Shown here: one piece after another, positions 1-5,513 of the stretch
How positions within the stretch are numbered: the first letter of the stretch is position 1
How the letters are laid out: each line of letters opens with the position of its first letter
Assembly: GCA_021779335.1 (NCBI GenBank)
Contig: JAJYAW010000130.1
Span: forward strand, 1-7,612
DNA length: 7,612 bases
From: Myxococcales bacterium
GTDB lineage: Bacteria; Myxococcota; Myxococcia; Myxococcales; Anaeromyxobacteraceae
Direction of reading: 5' to 3'
Position numbers and translations under genes: made by a program
Notes under the pieces: model-generated
What the model was told of the DNA's origin: nothing
What the model saw: only the letters and a program-made list of their open reading frames with translations
Databases searched by the model: none

Positions 1-1643
1 TGGCCGACTACGAGGCCGCCCTCGCGACGGGCGGCGATCCGGCCGCCCGGCTGGCCGGCCACCTGGCGGCGGCCGCCCTCTGCCAGGAGCGGCTCGACGA
101 CGGCGGCCGGGCCCGCGCTCACCTCGAGGCCGCCTTGCAGCTCCAGCCCGAGCACCAGGAGGCCCTGTCGCGCCTGGCGCGCCTCCACGAGGCGGAGGGG
201 CGGCTCCAGGCGGCGGCCGACCTGCTGCGCCGCCTGCTGGCCATCCCGGGGCTCGGCAGGCCCGAGGCGGCCGCCCACCACGTGGCGCTGGCCCGCATCG
301 AGGCGAGGCAGGGAGACGAGCAGCGGGCCGCGGCGCACGCCGCCCGCGCGCTGGACCTGGTGCCCGGCCACGCCGAGGCGCTCAAGCTCGTGGTGGAGCT
401 GGAGCGGCGGCGGTCGGATCCCCGCGCGCTCGCCGCCGCCCTGGAGGCCGCCGGGGCCGCGTCCACCGAGCCGGCCCTCCGCGCCGAGCTCCGGCTCGAG
501 GCGGCGCGGCTCCACGGCGGGCCGCTGCGGCAGCGCACCCGCGCCGTGGAGCTGCTCAGGGCGGCGCTGGAGGACGATCCGGGGCGGGACGACGCCCGCG
601 CCCTGCTGGCGCTGGCCTACGAGGAGAGCGCGCCGGCGCTGGCGGTGGAGGAGCACCGGCGGCTGCTGGAGCGCGAGCCGCTGCGCGCCGAGAGCTGGAC
701 CGCCCTCTACCGGCTCTTCGAGCGGCTGCGCGCCCACGATCGCGCCTACGTGGCGGCCACCGTGCTGCGCTGGCTGGGCGCGCCCACGCCCGGCCCCGCC
801 GCCGACCGGCTGCTCCTGGAGGGCGACCGACAGGCGCTGACGGCGCCGCCGCCGCTCTCCGCCGCCGACCTCGAGCTGCTCCGTCCCTCCGGGGACCGCG
901 GCCCGCTGGCTGACCTCTTCGACGCGGTGGGCGACGTCCTCGGCGAGGCGCTCCGCGCCGCGGGCGGGGACGCGGCGCAGGCCGGCCGCGTCGACCACCC
1001 GCTGCGCCGTCCGCTCGCCGAGCTGACCCGGGCCCTCGGCGCCGGAGACGACTGGGAGCTCGCCCCGGGCCCGGCCGGGCGGCTCTTCGTGGAGCCGGGC
1101 GAGCGCCCGGTGGTCCGCTGCGGTCCGGACCTGGCCCGGCGCAGCACGGCGCGGGAGCAGCGCTTCCTCCTCGGCCGCGTCGCGGCGCGGCTGCGCACCC
1201 GCACCGGCCTGCTGGAGACGGCGGAGGACGCCGTCCTCGGCCTGGCGGTGGCCGCCGCGGTCCGGCAGGTGGTGCCGGGCTGGTCCACCACCGGCGAGCC
1301 CTCCGACGACCTGGTGCGGCGGGTCGGCAAGCTGGTGGGCCGGCGTGCTCGCAAGGCGCTCGATCCGGCCGCGCGGGCGCTGGCCGGCGCCACGGCGGCG
1401 GAGCTGCCGGCCTGGCGCGAGGCCTCGGCGGCCACCACCGATCGGGCCGGGCTGGTGCTCTGTGGCGACGTGCCGACCGCCGTCTCGCTCCTGGTGCGCG
1501 GCGGTCCCGGCCACACCCCGGCCGACGGCCCTCCCCTCCTTGCTGCGGTCTGGGAGCACCCGCAGGCCCTGGCGCTGCTGGCCTTCGCCGCCAGCGAGGC
1601 CCACTTCACGCTCCGGCAGAAGCTCCGGGTGGCCATCGCCTGA
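1..1643 (+). CDS. TPR-repeat protein with degenerate M48-peptidase-like C-terminal domain (5' partial)
   Basis: The reading frame is open from the left edge (first whole codon at 3) to a TGA at 1641-1643, giving 546 visible residues. The TTG at 135 lies inside a TPR helix, so the true start is upstream of the window. Roughly the first 260 residues are Ala/Leu/Arg-rich helix pairs of TPR type, for example visible residues 50-80, 87-123 and a set around 170-250, with recurring A-x-x-x-L-x-x-A-L patterns and a Pro near unit ends. Such scaffolds usually mediate protein-protein contacts. The last 210 residues are different: an E-Q-R-F-L-L-G-R segment at 1155-1178 and W-R-E-A-S...D-R-A-G-L-V-L-C-G-D ending at 1469 resemble the active-site helix and the downstream D-R-A-G-L helix of M48 peptidases, but HExxH is absent. 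No signal peptide can be judged because the N-terminus is missing. It converges on the leftward operon. The TPR call is firm; the M48 relationship is from memory of the family and the cellular role is unknown. Confidence 0.85.
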   Translation, partial: ADYEAALATGGDPAARLAGHLAAAALCQERLDDGGRARAHLEAALQLQPEHQEALSRLARLHEAEGRLQAAADLLRRLLAIPGLGRPEAAAHHVALARIEARQGDEQRAAAHAARALDLVPGHAEALKLVVELERRRSDPRALAAALEAAGAASTEPALRAELRLEAARLHGGPLRQRTRAVELLRAALEDDPGRDDARALLALAYEESAPALAVEEHRRLLEREPLRAESWTALYRLFERLRAHDRAYVAATVLRWLGAPTPGPAADRLLLEGDRQALTAPPPLSAADLELLRPSGDRGPLADLFDAVGDVLGEALRAAGGDAAQAGRVDHPLRRPLAELTRALGAGDDWELAPGPAGRLFVEPGERPVVRCGPDLARRSTAREQRFLLGRVAARLRTRTGLLETAEDAVLGLAVAAAVRQVVPGWSTTGEPSDDLVRRVGKLVGRRARKALDPAARALAGATAAELPAWREASAATTDRAGLVLCGDVPTAVSLLVRGGPGHTPADGPPLLAAVWEHPQALALLAFAASEAHFTLRQKLRVAIA

Positions 1644-1663
1644 CCCGAGGAGGGCGGCGCAGC

Positions 1664-1685
1664 GGCCCGGCGGACGCGCCGGGCC
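1664..1685. terminator. Hairpin between convergent genes, possible bidirectional terminator
   Basis: A perfect 9-bp, all-G/C inverted repeat (1664-1672 with 1677-1685) encloses a 4-nt loop. It sits in the short gap between the TPR gene stop (1643) and the stop of the leftward cinA-like gene (1688). There is no T-tract on either side, so it is not a canonical intrinsic terminator. Its position right after both stop codons suggests it ends or 3'-stabilises both transcripts. GC-rich genomes form such repeats by chance, so the function is inferred from placement. Confidence 0.45.
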
Positions 1686-1687
1686 CC

Positions 1688-2434
1688 TCAGGGCCCCTGG
1701 ACCCGCAGCACGGCCTCGGTCGGCAGCGCCGCCAGGAGGGCCGCCAGGGCCCGCTCCACCGCGCCCAGGTCGCGCGACTCCACGGTGAGGCGCACCTGGT
1801 GGTCCCCGCCGTCGAACTGCGGGTAGCTGCCCAGCTCGGCGCGCGGGTGGGCGCGCGCCACGGCCGCCAGGGGTGCCGCGATCTGCTCCTCGGCGACCGC
1901 CAGGAAGACGACGGCCAGGCGGAAGGGCGCGCCGCCCAGCAGCGTCGCCACCCGATCGAACTGGTAGCGGAAGAAGCGGGGGACGCCCGGGAGCATGACC
2001 ACGTTGGAGCAGCGCAGCGTCGGGTAGCCCTGGTCGCCGAGCAGCTCGGTGCCCTCGGGCACGTCGGCCATTCGCAGCGCCGCGTCCGGCGGCGGCGCGC
2101 CGCCGTGGTGGCGCCGGTGCAGGGCGGCGTAGGCCTCGACCAGGCCGGGGTGGCGGACCAGCGGGCGCCCCAGGGCCCGGGCCACGGCCGCCAGGGTCAG
2201 GTCGTCGTGGGTGGGCCCCACGCCGCCCGACGTGAAGAGCCAGCCGACGCGCCGGCGCTCCCGGTCCACCGCCTCGACGATCTCGTCCAGCCGGTCGGCC
2301 ACGGTGGCGACGGCGCGGAGCTCCACGCCGAGCTGGCGCAGCCGGCCCGCCAGCCAGGGGCCGTTCTCGTCGGGGACCTTGGCGGAGAGCACCTCGCTCC
2401 CCACGACCACGAGCGAGGCGGTGGGCGCGCGCAT
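1688..2434 (-). CDS. CinA N-terminal-type (MoaB/MogA-like) domain protein, stand-alone
   Basis: This protein of 248 residues matches the competence/damage-inducible CinA N-terminal family (COG1058, molybdopterin-binding-like fold). Near the N-terminus G-S-E-V-L-S-A-K-V-P-D-E-N corresponds to the family's G-x-E-[IL]-L-x-G-x-x-x-D-x-N motif. About 55 residues later T-S-G-G-V-G-P-T-H-D-D-L-T is a clear copy of the signature T-x-G-G-[LV]-G-P-T-x-D-D. An L-P-G-V-P segment follows, as in relatives. The C-terminal NMN-amidohydrolase domain of full CinA (about 400 residues) is absent, so this is the short single-domain form. In relatives this domain acts on nucleotides such as ADP-ribose or FAD-type pyrophosphates; the substrate here cannot be read. 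I chose the ATG at 2434 because an AGG lies 9 nt upstream. An in-frame TTG at 2443, one base after the tmk stop, would add three residues. It is the last gene of the leftward unit. Confidence 0.88.
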   Translation of the reverse strand: MRAPTASLVVVGSEVLSAKVPDENGPWLAGRLRQLGVELRAVATVADRLDEIVEAVDRERRRVGWLFTSGGVGPTHDDLTLAAVARALGRPLVRHPGLVEAYAALHRRHHGGAPPPDAALRMADVPEGTELLGDQGYPTLRCSNVVMLPGVPRFFRYQFDRVATLLGGAPFRLAVVFLAVAEEQIAAPLAAVARAHPRAELGSYPQFDGGDHQVRLTVESRDLGAVERALAALLAALPTEAVLRVQGP

Positions 2435-2444
2435 CCCGGGCAAC

Positions 2445-3089
2445 CTAGCGCCGCCGCAGCCGCGCCACCAGCCCGGCCACCTGCTCGGCCACCCGCGGCG
2501 CGGGGGCGGCCCCGTCGAGCACCTCGACCCGCTGCCCGGCCCGGCGCAGGCGCTCCAGGGCGCGCTCGTAGCCGCGGGCGACGCGGCGCTGGAAGGCGGC
2601 CACCTCGTAGAGCTCGGGGGTGGTGCCGGCGGCCTGACGCCGCCCCAGCGCCAGGCCGGGGCGGACCCTCAGGAAGATGGTCAGGTCGGGCGCCGGGGCC
2701 CGGCCGTTGATGGCCTCGACCCACGCCAGGTCCCCGGTGGTCAGCCCCTGGTAGGCCAGCGAGGAGAGGGTGTAGCGGTCGCAGACCACGTCGCACCCCT
2801 CGGCGAGGCGCGGCGCGATCTCGGCCGCCGCGTGGTCCAGCCGGTCCGCCGCGAAGAGGAGCGCCAGTGCGTGCGGATCGAAGCCCCCGCCGCGGCCGCC
2901 GCCGAGGCGCTGCTGCAGGACCTGGCGCACCAGCGCCCCGGCCGGACCGGCCGAGGGCTCGGCGGTGACGTGCACGGCCCGCCCCGCCGCCCGCAGCGCC
3001 TCGCCCAGCAGGCGGCTCTGGGTGGTGGTCCCCGCGCCGTCCAGCCCCTCCAGGACGACGAAGCGCCCCCGGCCCGCCCGCCGGGTCAC
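2445..3089 (-). CDS. tmk: Thymidylate (dTMP) kinase with atypical P-loop
   Basis: This enzyme of 214 residues would phosphorylate dTMP to dTDP with ATP in the cytosol, for dTTP synthesis. The length is normal for the family. The order of elements is typical: strand and P-loop F-V-V-L-E-G-L-D-G-A-G at residues 10-20, T-x-E-P at 42-45, an A-A-D-R helix at 80-83, the D-R-Y-x-x-S-S-L-A-Y-Q-G signature at 104-115, P-D-L-T-I-F-L at 134-140, and a LID region with F-Q-x-x-V-x-x-G-Y at 166-174. Two oddities stand out. The invariant Walker A lysine is Thr21 (ACC codon, G-A-G-T-T-T-Q). The LID's usual D-R-x-E is P-E-L-Y-E (158-162), with few basic residues. The GTG start overlaps the preceding stop as GTGA (3086-3089), so translation is probably coupled; no clear Shine-Dalgarno is seen. 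Family assignment is secure; how the variant active site works is open. Confidence 0.92.
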   Translation of the reverse strand: MTRRAGRGRFVVLEGLDGAGTTTQSRLLGEALRAAGRAVHVTAEPSAGPAGALVRQVLQQRLGGGRGGGFDPHALALLFAADRLDHAAAEIAPRLAEGCDVVCDRYTLSSLAYQGLTTGDLAWVEAINGRAPAPDLTIFLRVRPGLALGRRQAAGTTPELYEVAAFQRRVARGYERALERLRRAGQRVEVLDGAAPAPRVAEQVAGLVARLRRR

Positions 3090-3499
3090 GTGTCGAGCCC
3101 CAGGGTGGTGCGCAGCGCGCGCAGCCGCTCGAAGAGCGCGGCCTCCTCGCGCCGCAGCGCGGCGGCCGCCGTGAAGTGCTTCGCCGCGTAGCGCAGCAGC
3201 GCCAAGGTGAGGAGCGCCCCCAGCAGGAACCAGAGCGGGTAGTGCCCCTCCGGCTTGGGCTTGTTCGCCGGCAGCCAGCCCCAGCGGTCCCAGGCCAGCT
3301 TGGCGGTCATGCCGAAGCTGATGACGGTGAAGAAGGTGAGGAGCCCCCCGGTCTTCACCTCGTCGACGGAGCGCCGGGTCGCCAGCCGCTCGGCCAGCGC
3401 GTCGTGCTCGGCGCGGAGCGCCGCGGCCGCGTCGTCGCCCGGCGGGGCGGCGACGGCCTGGAGCGCGGCGGGGGCGTCGGTCGGGAGGACGGAGGCCAC
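3086..3499 (-). CDS. Small two-helix membrane protein of unknown function
   Basis: I do not recognise this protein of 137 residues. It has an Ala/Pro-rich N-terminus, then a charged helical stretch with heptad-like spacing (about 24-48). A hydrophobic segment at about 51-70 (G-L-L-T-F-F-T-V-I-S-F-G-M) is followed by a W/P/K-rich loop (70-88), a second hydrophobic segment at about 88-102 (P-L-W-F-L-L-G-A-L-L-T-L-A-L-L), and a charged helical tail (about 105-133) that could form a coiled coil. There is no signal peptide; a hairpin topology with both ends in the cytoplasm is the simplest reading. The GTG start at 3499 has a good GAGGGAG ribosome site 5 nt upstream that overlaps the thrC stop. 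Its own stop overlaps the tmk start by 4 nt. This tight packing and the sensible membrane pattern support a real gene, but position between thrC and tmk says nothing firm about function. Confidence 0.8.
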   Translation of the reverse strand: MASVLPTDAPAALQAVAAPPGDDAAAALRAEHDALAERLATRRSVDEVKTGGLLTFFTVISFGMTAKLAWDRWGWLPANKPKPEGHYPLWFLLGALLTLALLRYAAKHFTAAAALRREEAALFERLRALRTTLGLDT

Positions 3500-3504
3500 G
3501 GGAG

Positions 3505-3511
3505 CTCCCTC
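3505..3511 (-). promoter_or_regulatory. Ribosome binding site overlapping the thrC stop
   Basis: GAGGGAG on the - strand lies 5 nt before the GTG at 3499 and fixes that start. It overlaps the thrC stop codon TGA (3510-3512), so ribosomes finishing thrC would be delivered onto this site. The 10 bases between stop and GTG form a perfect palindrome (GGGAGCTCCC), which could mask the site in a short stem. Confidence 0.6.
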
Positions 3512-4859
3512 AGGCCCGGCCGAAGCGGGCGGTGATGGCGTCCTGCACCGCCCCCAGCGTCGCGGGGAGCTGGACGCCCGGGTTGCGCAGCGGCGACCGG
3601 AGGCCGGGCAGCGTGCCGTCGTGGTAGCCGACCTTGAAGTCGGAGAACTTGAGGCCGTGCGCGGTGGAGATGACCACCACCCGCTGCCCCTTCTTGATGT
3701 CGCCCCGGGCGGCCAGCTTCTCCAGCGCCGCCAGCGCCACGCCCGTGTGCGGGCAGGTGAAGAGCCCGGCCCGGTCGGCGCGGGCGCAGGCGTCGGCCAG
3801 CTCCTGCTCGCTGGCCTGCTCGACGACGCCGTCCATGGCCGCCAGGGCGCGCAGGGCGCGGTGGGCCGAGACCGGGGCGCCGATCTGGATGGCCGAGGCC
3901 AGGGTCTTCCGGGCGGTGATGGGCGTCACGGTGACCCCCGGCCCGGCCTTGACGCCGGCGCCGGTGGTGGCGCGGAAGAGCGGGTTGGCGTGCTCGGCCT
4001 GGGCCACCAGCAGCCGGGGCAGCCGGTCCACCACCCCGAGCGCCTTCATGAGCTCGAAGCCCTTGGCCACGGCGCTGGCGTTCCCCAGGTTGCCGCCCGG
4101 GATGACGATCCAGTCGGGCGGCGTCCAGCCGAGCTGCTGCACGATCTCGATGGAGGCGGTCTTCTGCCCCTCGATGCGCAGCGAGTTCATCGAGTTGGCG
4201 AGGTAGATGTCCCTGGTCTGGGAGAGCGCCTGGACCACCTGCATGCAGCCGTCGAAGTCGGTGTCCAGCTCCAGCACCAGCGCGCCGTTGGAGATGGGCT
4301 GCACGAGCTGGGCCGTCGAGATCTTGCCGCGCGGCAGGAGCACGACGCTGGGGATGCCGGCGGCGGCGCAGTAGGCCGAGAGGGCCGCCGAGGTGTCGCC
4401 CGTGGAGGCGCAGGCCACCGCCCGCACCGGCACGCCGCGCGACCGCATCTCCTTCACGGCGGAGACCAGCACGGTCATGCCCAGGTCCTTGAAGGACCCG
4501 GTGTGGGTGACGCCGCACTCCTTGACCCAGACGTCGTCGAGCCCGAGCTCGCTGGCGTAGCGGTCCACCTTGAGGAGCGGGCTGCCCCCCTCGTACATCG
4601 AGACCACGTTGGGCAGGGCCAGCTGCGGGTAGATCCACTCCTTCTTGCCCCACACGCCCGAGCCGAGCGGCCAGGGGCCGAGCTTGAAGCGGGCGTCGAA
4701 GAGCGACTTCCAGTCGTCGGCCGAGCGGGCCCGGAGCGCCGCGACGTCGTGCTCGACCTCGAGGAGGCCGCCGCACCGCGGGCAGCGGTAGACGACCTCG
4801 GTGAGCTCGGCGCGGAAGTCGCAGCCCTCGCCGCAGCGGAAGACGGCCCGGAAGCTCAT
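3510..4859 (-). CDS. thrC: Threonine synthase
   Basis: This PLP enzyme of 449 residues converts O-phospho-L-homoserine to threonine, the last step of threonine synthesis, in the cytosol. Visible hallmarks, in order: an N-terminal zinc-knuckle-like element with Cys9, Cys13, Cys26 and Cys29; T-H-T-G-S-F-K-D at 118-125, with Lys124 as the expected Schiff-base lysine; S-T-G-D-T-S-A-A at 152-159; N-S-M-N-S-L-R-I-E-G-Q-K-T at 222-234, a threonine-synthase signature; and the phosphate-binding loop G-G-N-L-G-N-A at 255-261. The T-A-H-G-L-K-F-S motif near residue 400 also fits the family. Length is normal and no key residue is missing. The ATG at 4859 has GAGGG 6 nt upstream. It heads a four-gene unit (thrC, membrane protein, tmk, cinA-like) after a 97-bp gap from the zinc-ribbon gene. 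No other threonine-pathway gene is visible in the window. Confidence 0.96.
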   Translation of the reverse strand: MSFRAVFRCGEGCDFRAELTEVVYRCPRCGGLLEVEHDVAALRARSADDWKSLFDARFKLGPWPLGSGVWGKKEWIYPQLALPNVVSMYEGGSPLLKVDRYASELGLDDVWVKECGVTHTGSFKDLGMTVLVSAVKEMRSRGVPVRAVACASTGDTSAALSAYCAAAGIPSVVLLPRGKISTAQLVQPISNGALVLELDTDFDGCMQVVQALSQTRDIYLANSMNSLRIEGQKTASIEIVQQLGWTPPDWIVIPGGNLGNASAVAKGFELMKALGVVDRLPRLLVAQAEHANPLFRATTGAGVKAGPGVTVTPITARKTLASAIQIGAPVSAHRALRALAAMDGVVEQASEQELADACARADRAGLFTCPHTGVALAALEKLAARGDIKKGQRVVVISTAHGLKFSDFKVGYHDGTLPGLRSPLRNPGVQLPATLGAVQDAITARFGRA

Positions 4860-4865
4860 CGGTGG

Positions 4866-4870
4866 CCCTC
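4866..4870 (-). promoter_or_regulatory. thrC ribosome binding site
   Basis: GAGGG on the - strand stands 6 nt before the thrC ATG at 4859, a normal spacing, and supports that start. Part of it can pair (GGGCC at 4864-4868 with GGCCC at 4896-4900), which would weaken access if the transcript begins upstream of 4900. Confidence 0.6.
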
Positions 4871-4903
4871 GAGGGGATGGTGGGTGCTCATGAAGGGGCC
4901 GCC

Positions 4904-4932
4904 ACTTTGCGATCCCGCGCCCGCATTATCAA
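4904..4932 (-). promoter_or_regulatory. Candidate sigma-70-type promoter for thrC
   Basis: On the - strand TTGATA (4932-4927), one mismatch from TTGACA, is followed after exactly 17 nt by CAAAGT (4909-4904), a weak match (3 of 6) to TATAAT. Transcription would start near 4897, about 38 nt before the thrC ATG. This is the only clearly A/T-enriched patch in an otherwise very GC-rich gap between the zinc-ribbon gene and thrC, which makes it the best place for a promoter. The -10 is poor, and myxobacterial promoters often deviate, so this is a suggestion only. Confidence 0.35.
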
Positions 4933-4955
4933 GCGCCGCGCGAGGTGCCGCCGGC

Positions 4956-5504
4956 TCACCCCGTGACGTTGCGCGCGCCGCAGGCGGGGCAGCGGGACCG
5001 GGTCACCGGCGTCCCGCAGCTGCAGAGGCGCGGGCCGTCGGCGCCCGGCGCCGGGCGGGTGGCGGCGGGCGGGGAGAGCTGCATGCCGCACCGGCCGCAG
5101 AGCCGCTCCCCGGGACCCGCCTCGGTCCGGCAGTAGCGGCAGGTGACGACGATGGGCAGCAAGGTCGGGCCGTCGTCGGGCAGCCCGGCCAGGACGCGCT
5201 CCACGTCCGGGGTGGGATCCGCGGCCACCTCGACCGGCTCCGCGCGCGTCTGCTCCAGGTCGGGGAAGAGCTCCGCCAGCAGGGGCGCCTCGGCCGCCTC
5301 GAAGCGGGTCGCCTCGAGGTCGGGCAGGGCCGCGCCCGGGAGGGCGGCCGCGGCGGCCCCGGCGCCCTCGAGCGCGGTGAGCTCGAGCCCTTCCAGGGGC
5401 GCCACGGGCGCGTCGGTGGCGCGCCCCTCCTCCAGGCGGCGGCCGCAGACGCCGCACTCCGAGCCGGCCTCCTGGGGGTGCTCGCAGACGGGGCAGACGA
5501 TCAT
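4956..5504 (-). CDS. Protein with three zinc ribbons and a repeat-bearing acidic linker
   Basis: This protein has 182 residues and three four-cysteine sites. The first is at the very N-terminus (Cys4, 7, 17, 20), the second at Cys122, 125, 136, 139, and the third at Cys161, 163, 172, 175. All are of rubredoxin-like or zinc-ribbon knuckle type, most as C-x-x-C-G pairs. Residues 30-117 form an Ala/Pro/Glu/Leu-rich, probably disordered linker with three similar units: L-E-L-T-A-L-E (40-46), D-L-E-A-T-R-F-E (62-69) and D-L-E-Q-T-R-A-E (82-89). No transmembrane segment or catalytic motif is visible. The ATG at 5504 begins 9 nt after the recG stop; there is no good Shine-Dalgarno, so reinitiation after recG is likely. 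Family-level function is unknown; zinc ribbons of this sort usually mediate protein or nucleic-acid binding. Adjacency to recG is not enough to assign it to DNA repair. Confidence 0.85.
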   Translation of the reverse strand: MIVCPVCEHPQEAGSECGVCGRRLEEGRATDAPVAPLEGLELTALEGAGAAAAALPGAALPDLEATRFEAAEAPLLAELFPDLEQTRAEPVEVAADPTPDVERVLAGLPDDGPTLLPIVVTCRYCRTEAGPGERLCGRCGMQLSPPAATRPAPGADGPRLCSCGTPVTRSRCPACGARNVTG

Positions 5505-5513
5505 GGCGACAGT

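Noticed and set aside
135..137. TTG as the start of the TPR gene
   Set aside because: It falls inside a TPR helix and the same frame is open back to position 3, with TPR-like sequence upstream.
746..1636. A 296-residue - strand frame opposite the TPR gene
   Set aside because: Ser/Arg/Pro-rich composition with no recognisable motif, lying entirely antisense to a convincing gene; a GC-driven shadow.
4861..4904. A hairpin in the thrC leader (GGCCC at 4896-4900 with GGGCC at 4864-4868) acting as a riboswitch or attenuator
   Set aside because: Only 5 bp plus an interrupted extension with a loop of about 27 nt, and the predicted transcript start may remove part of the left arm. Too weak to call; no known riboswitch pattern seen.
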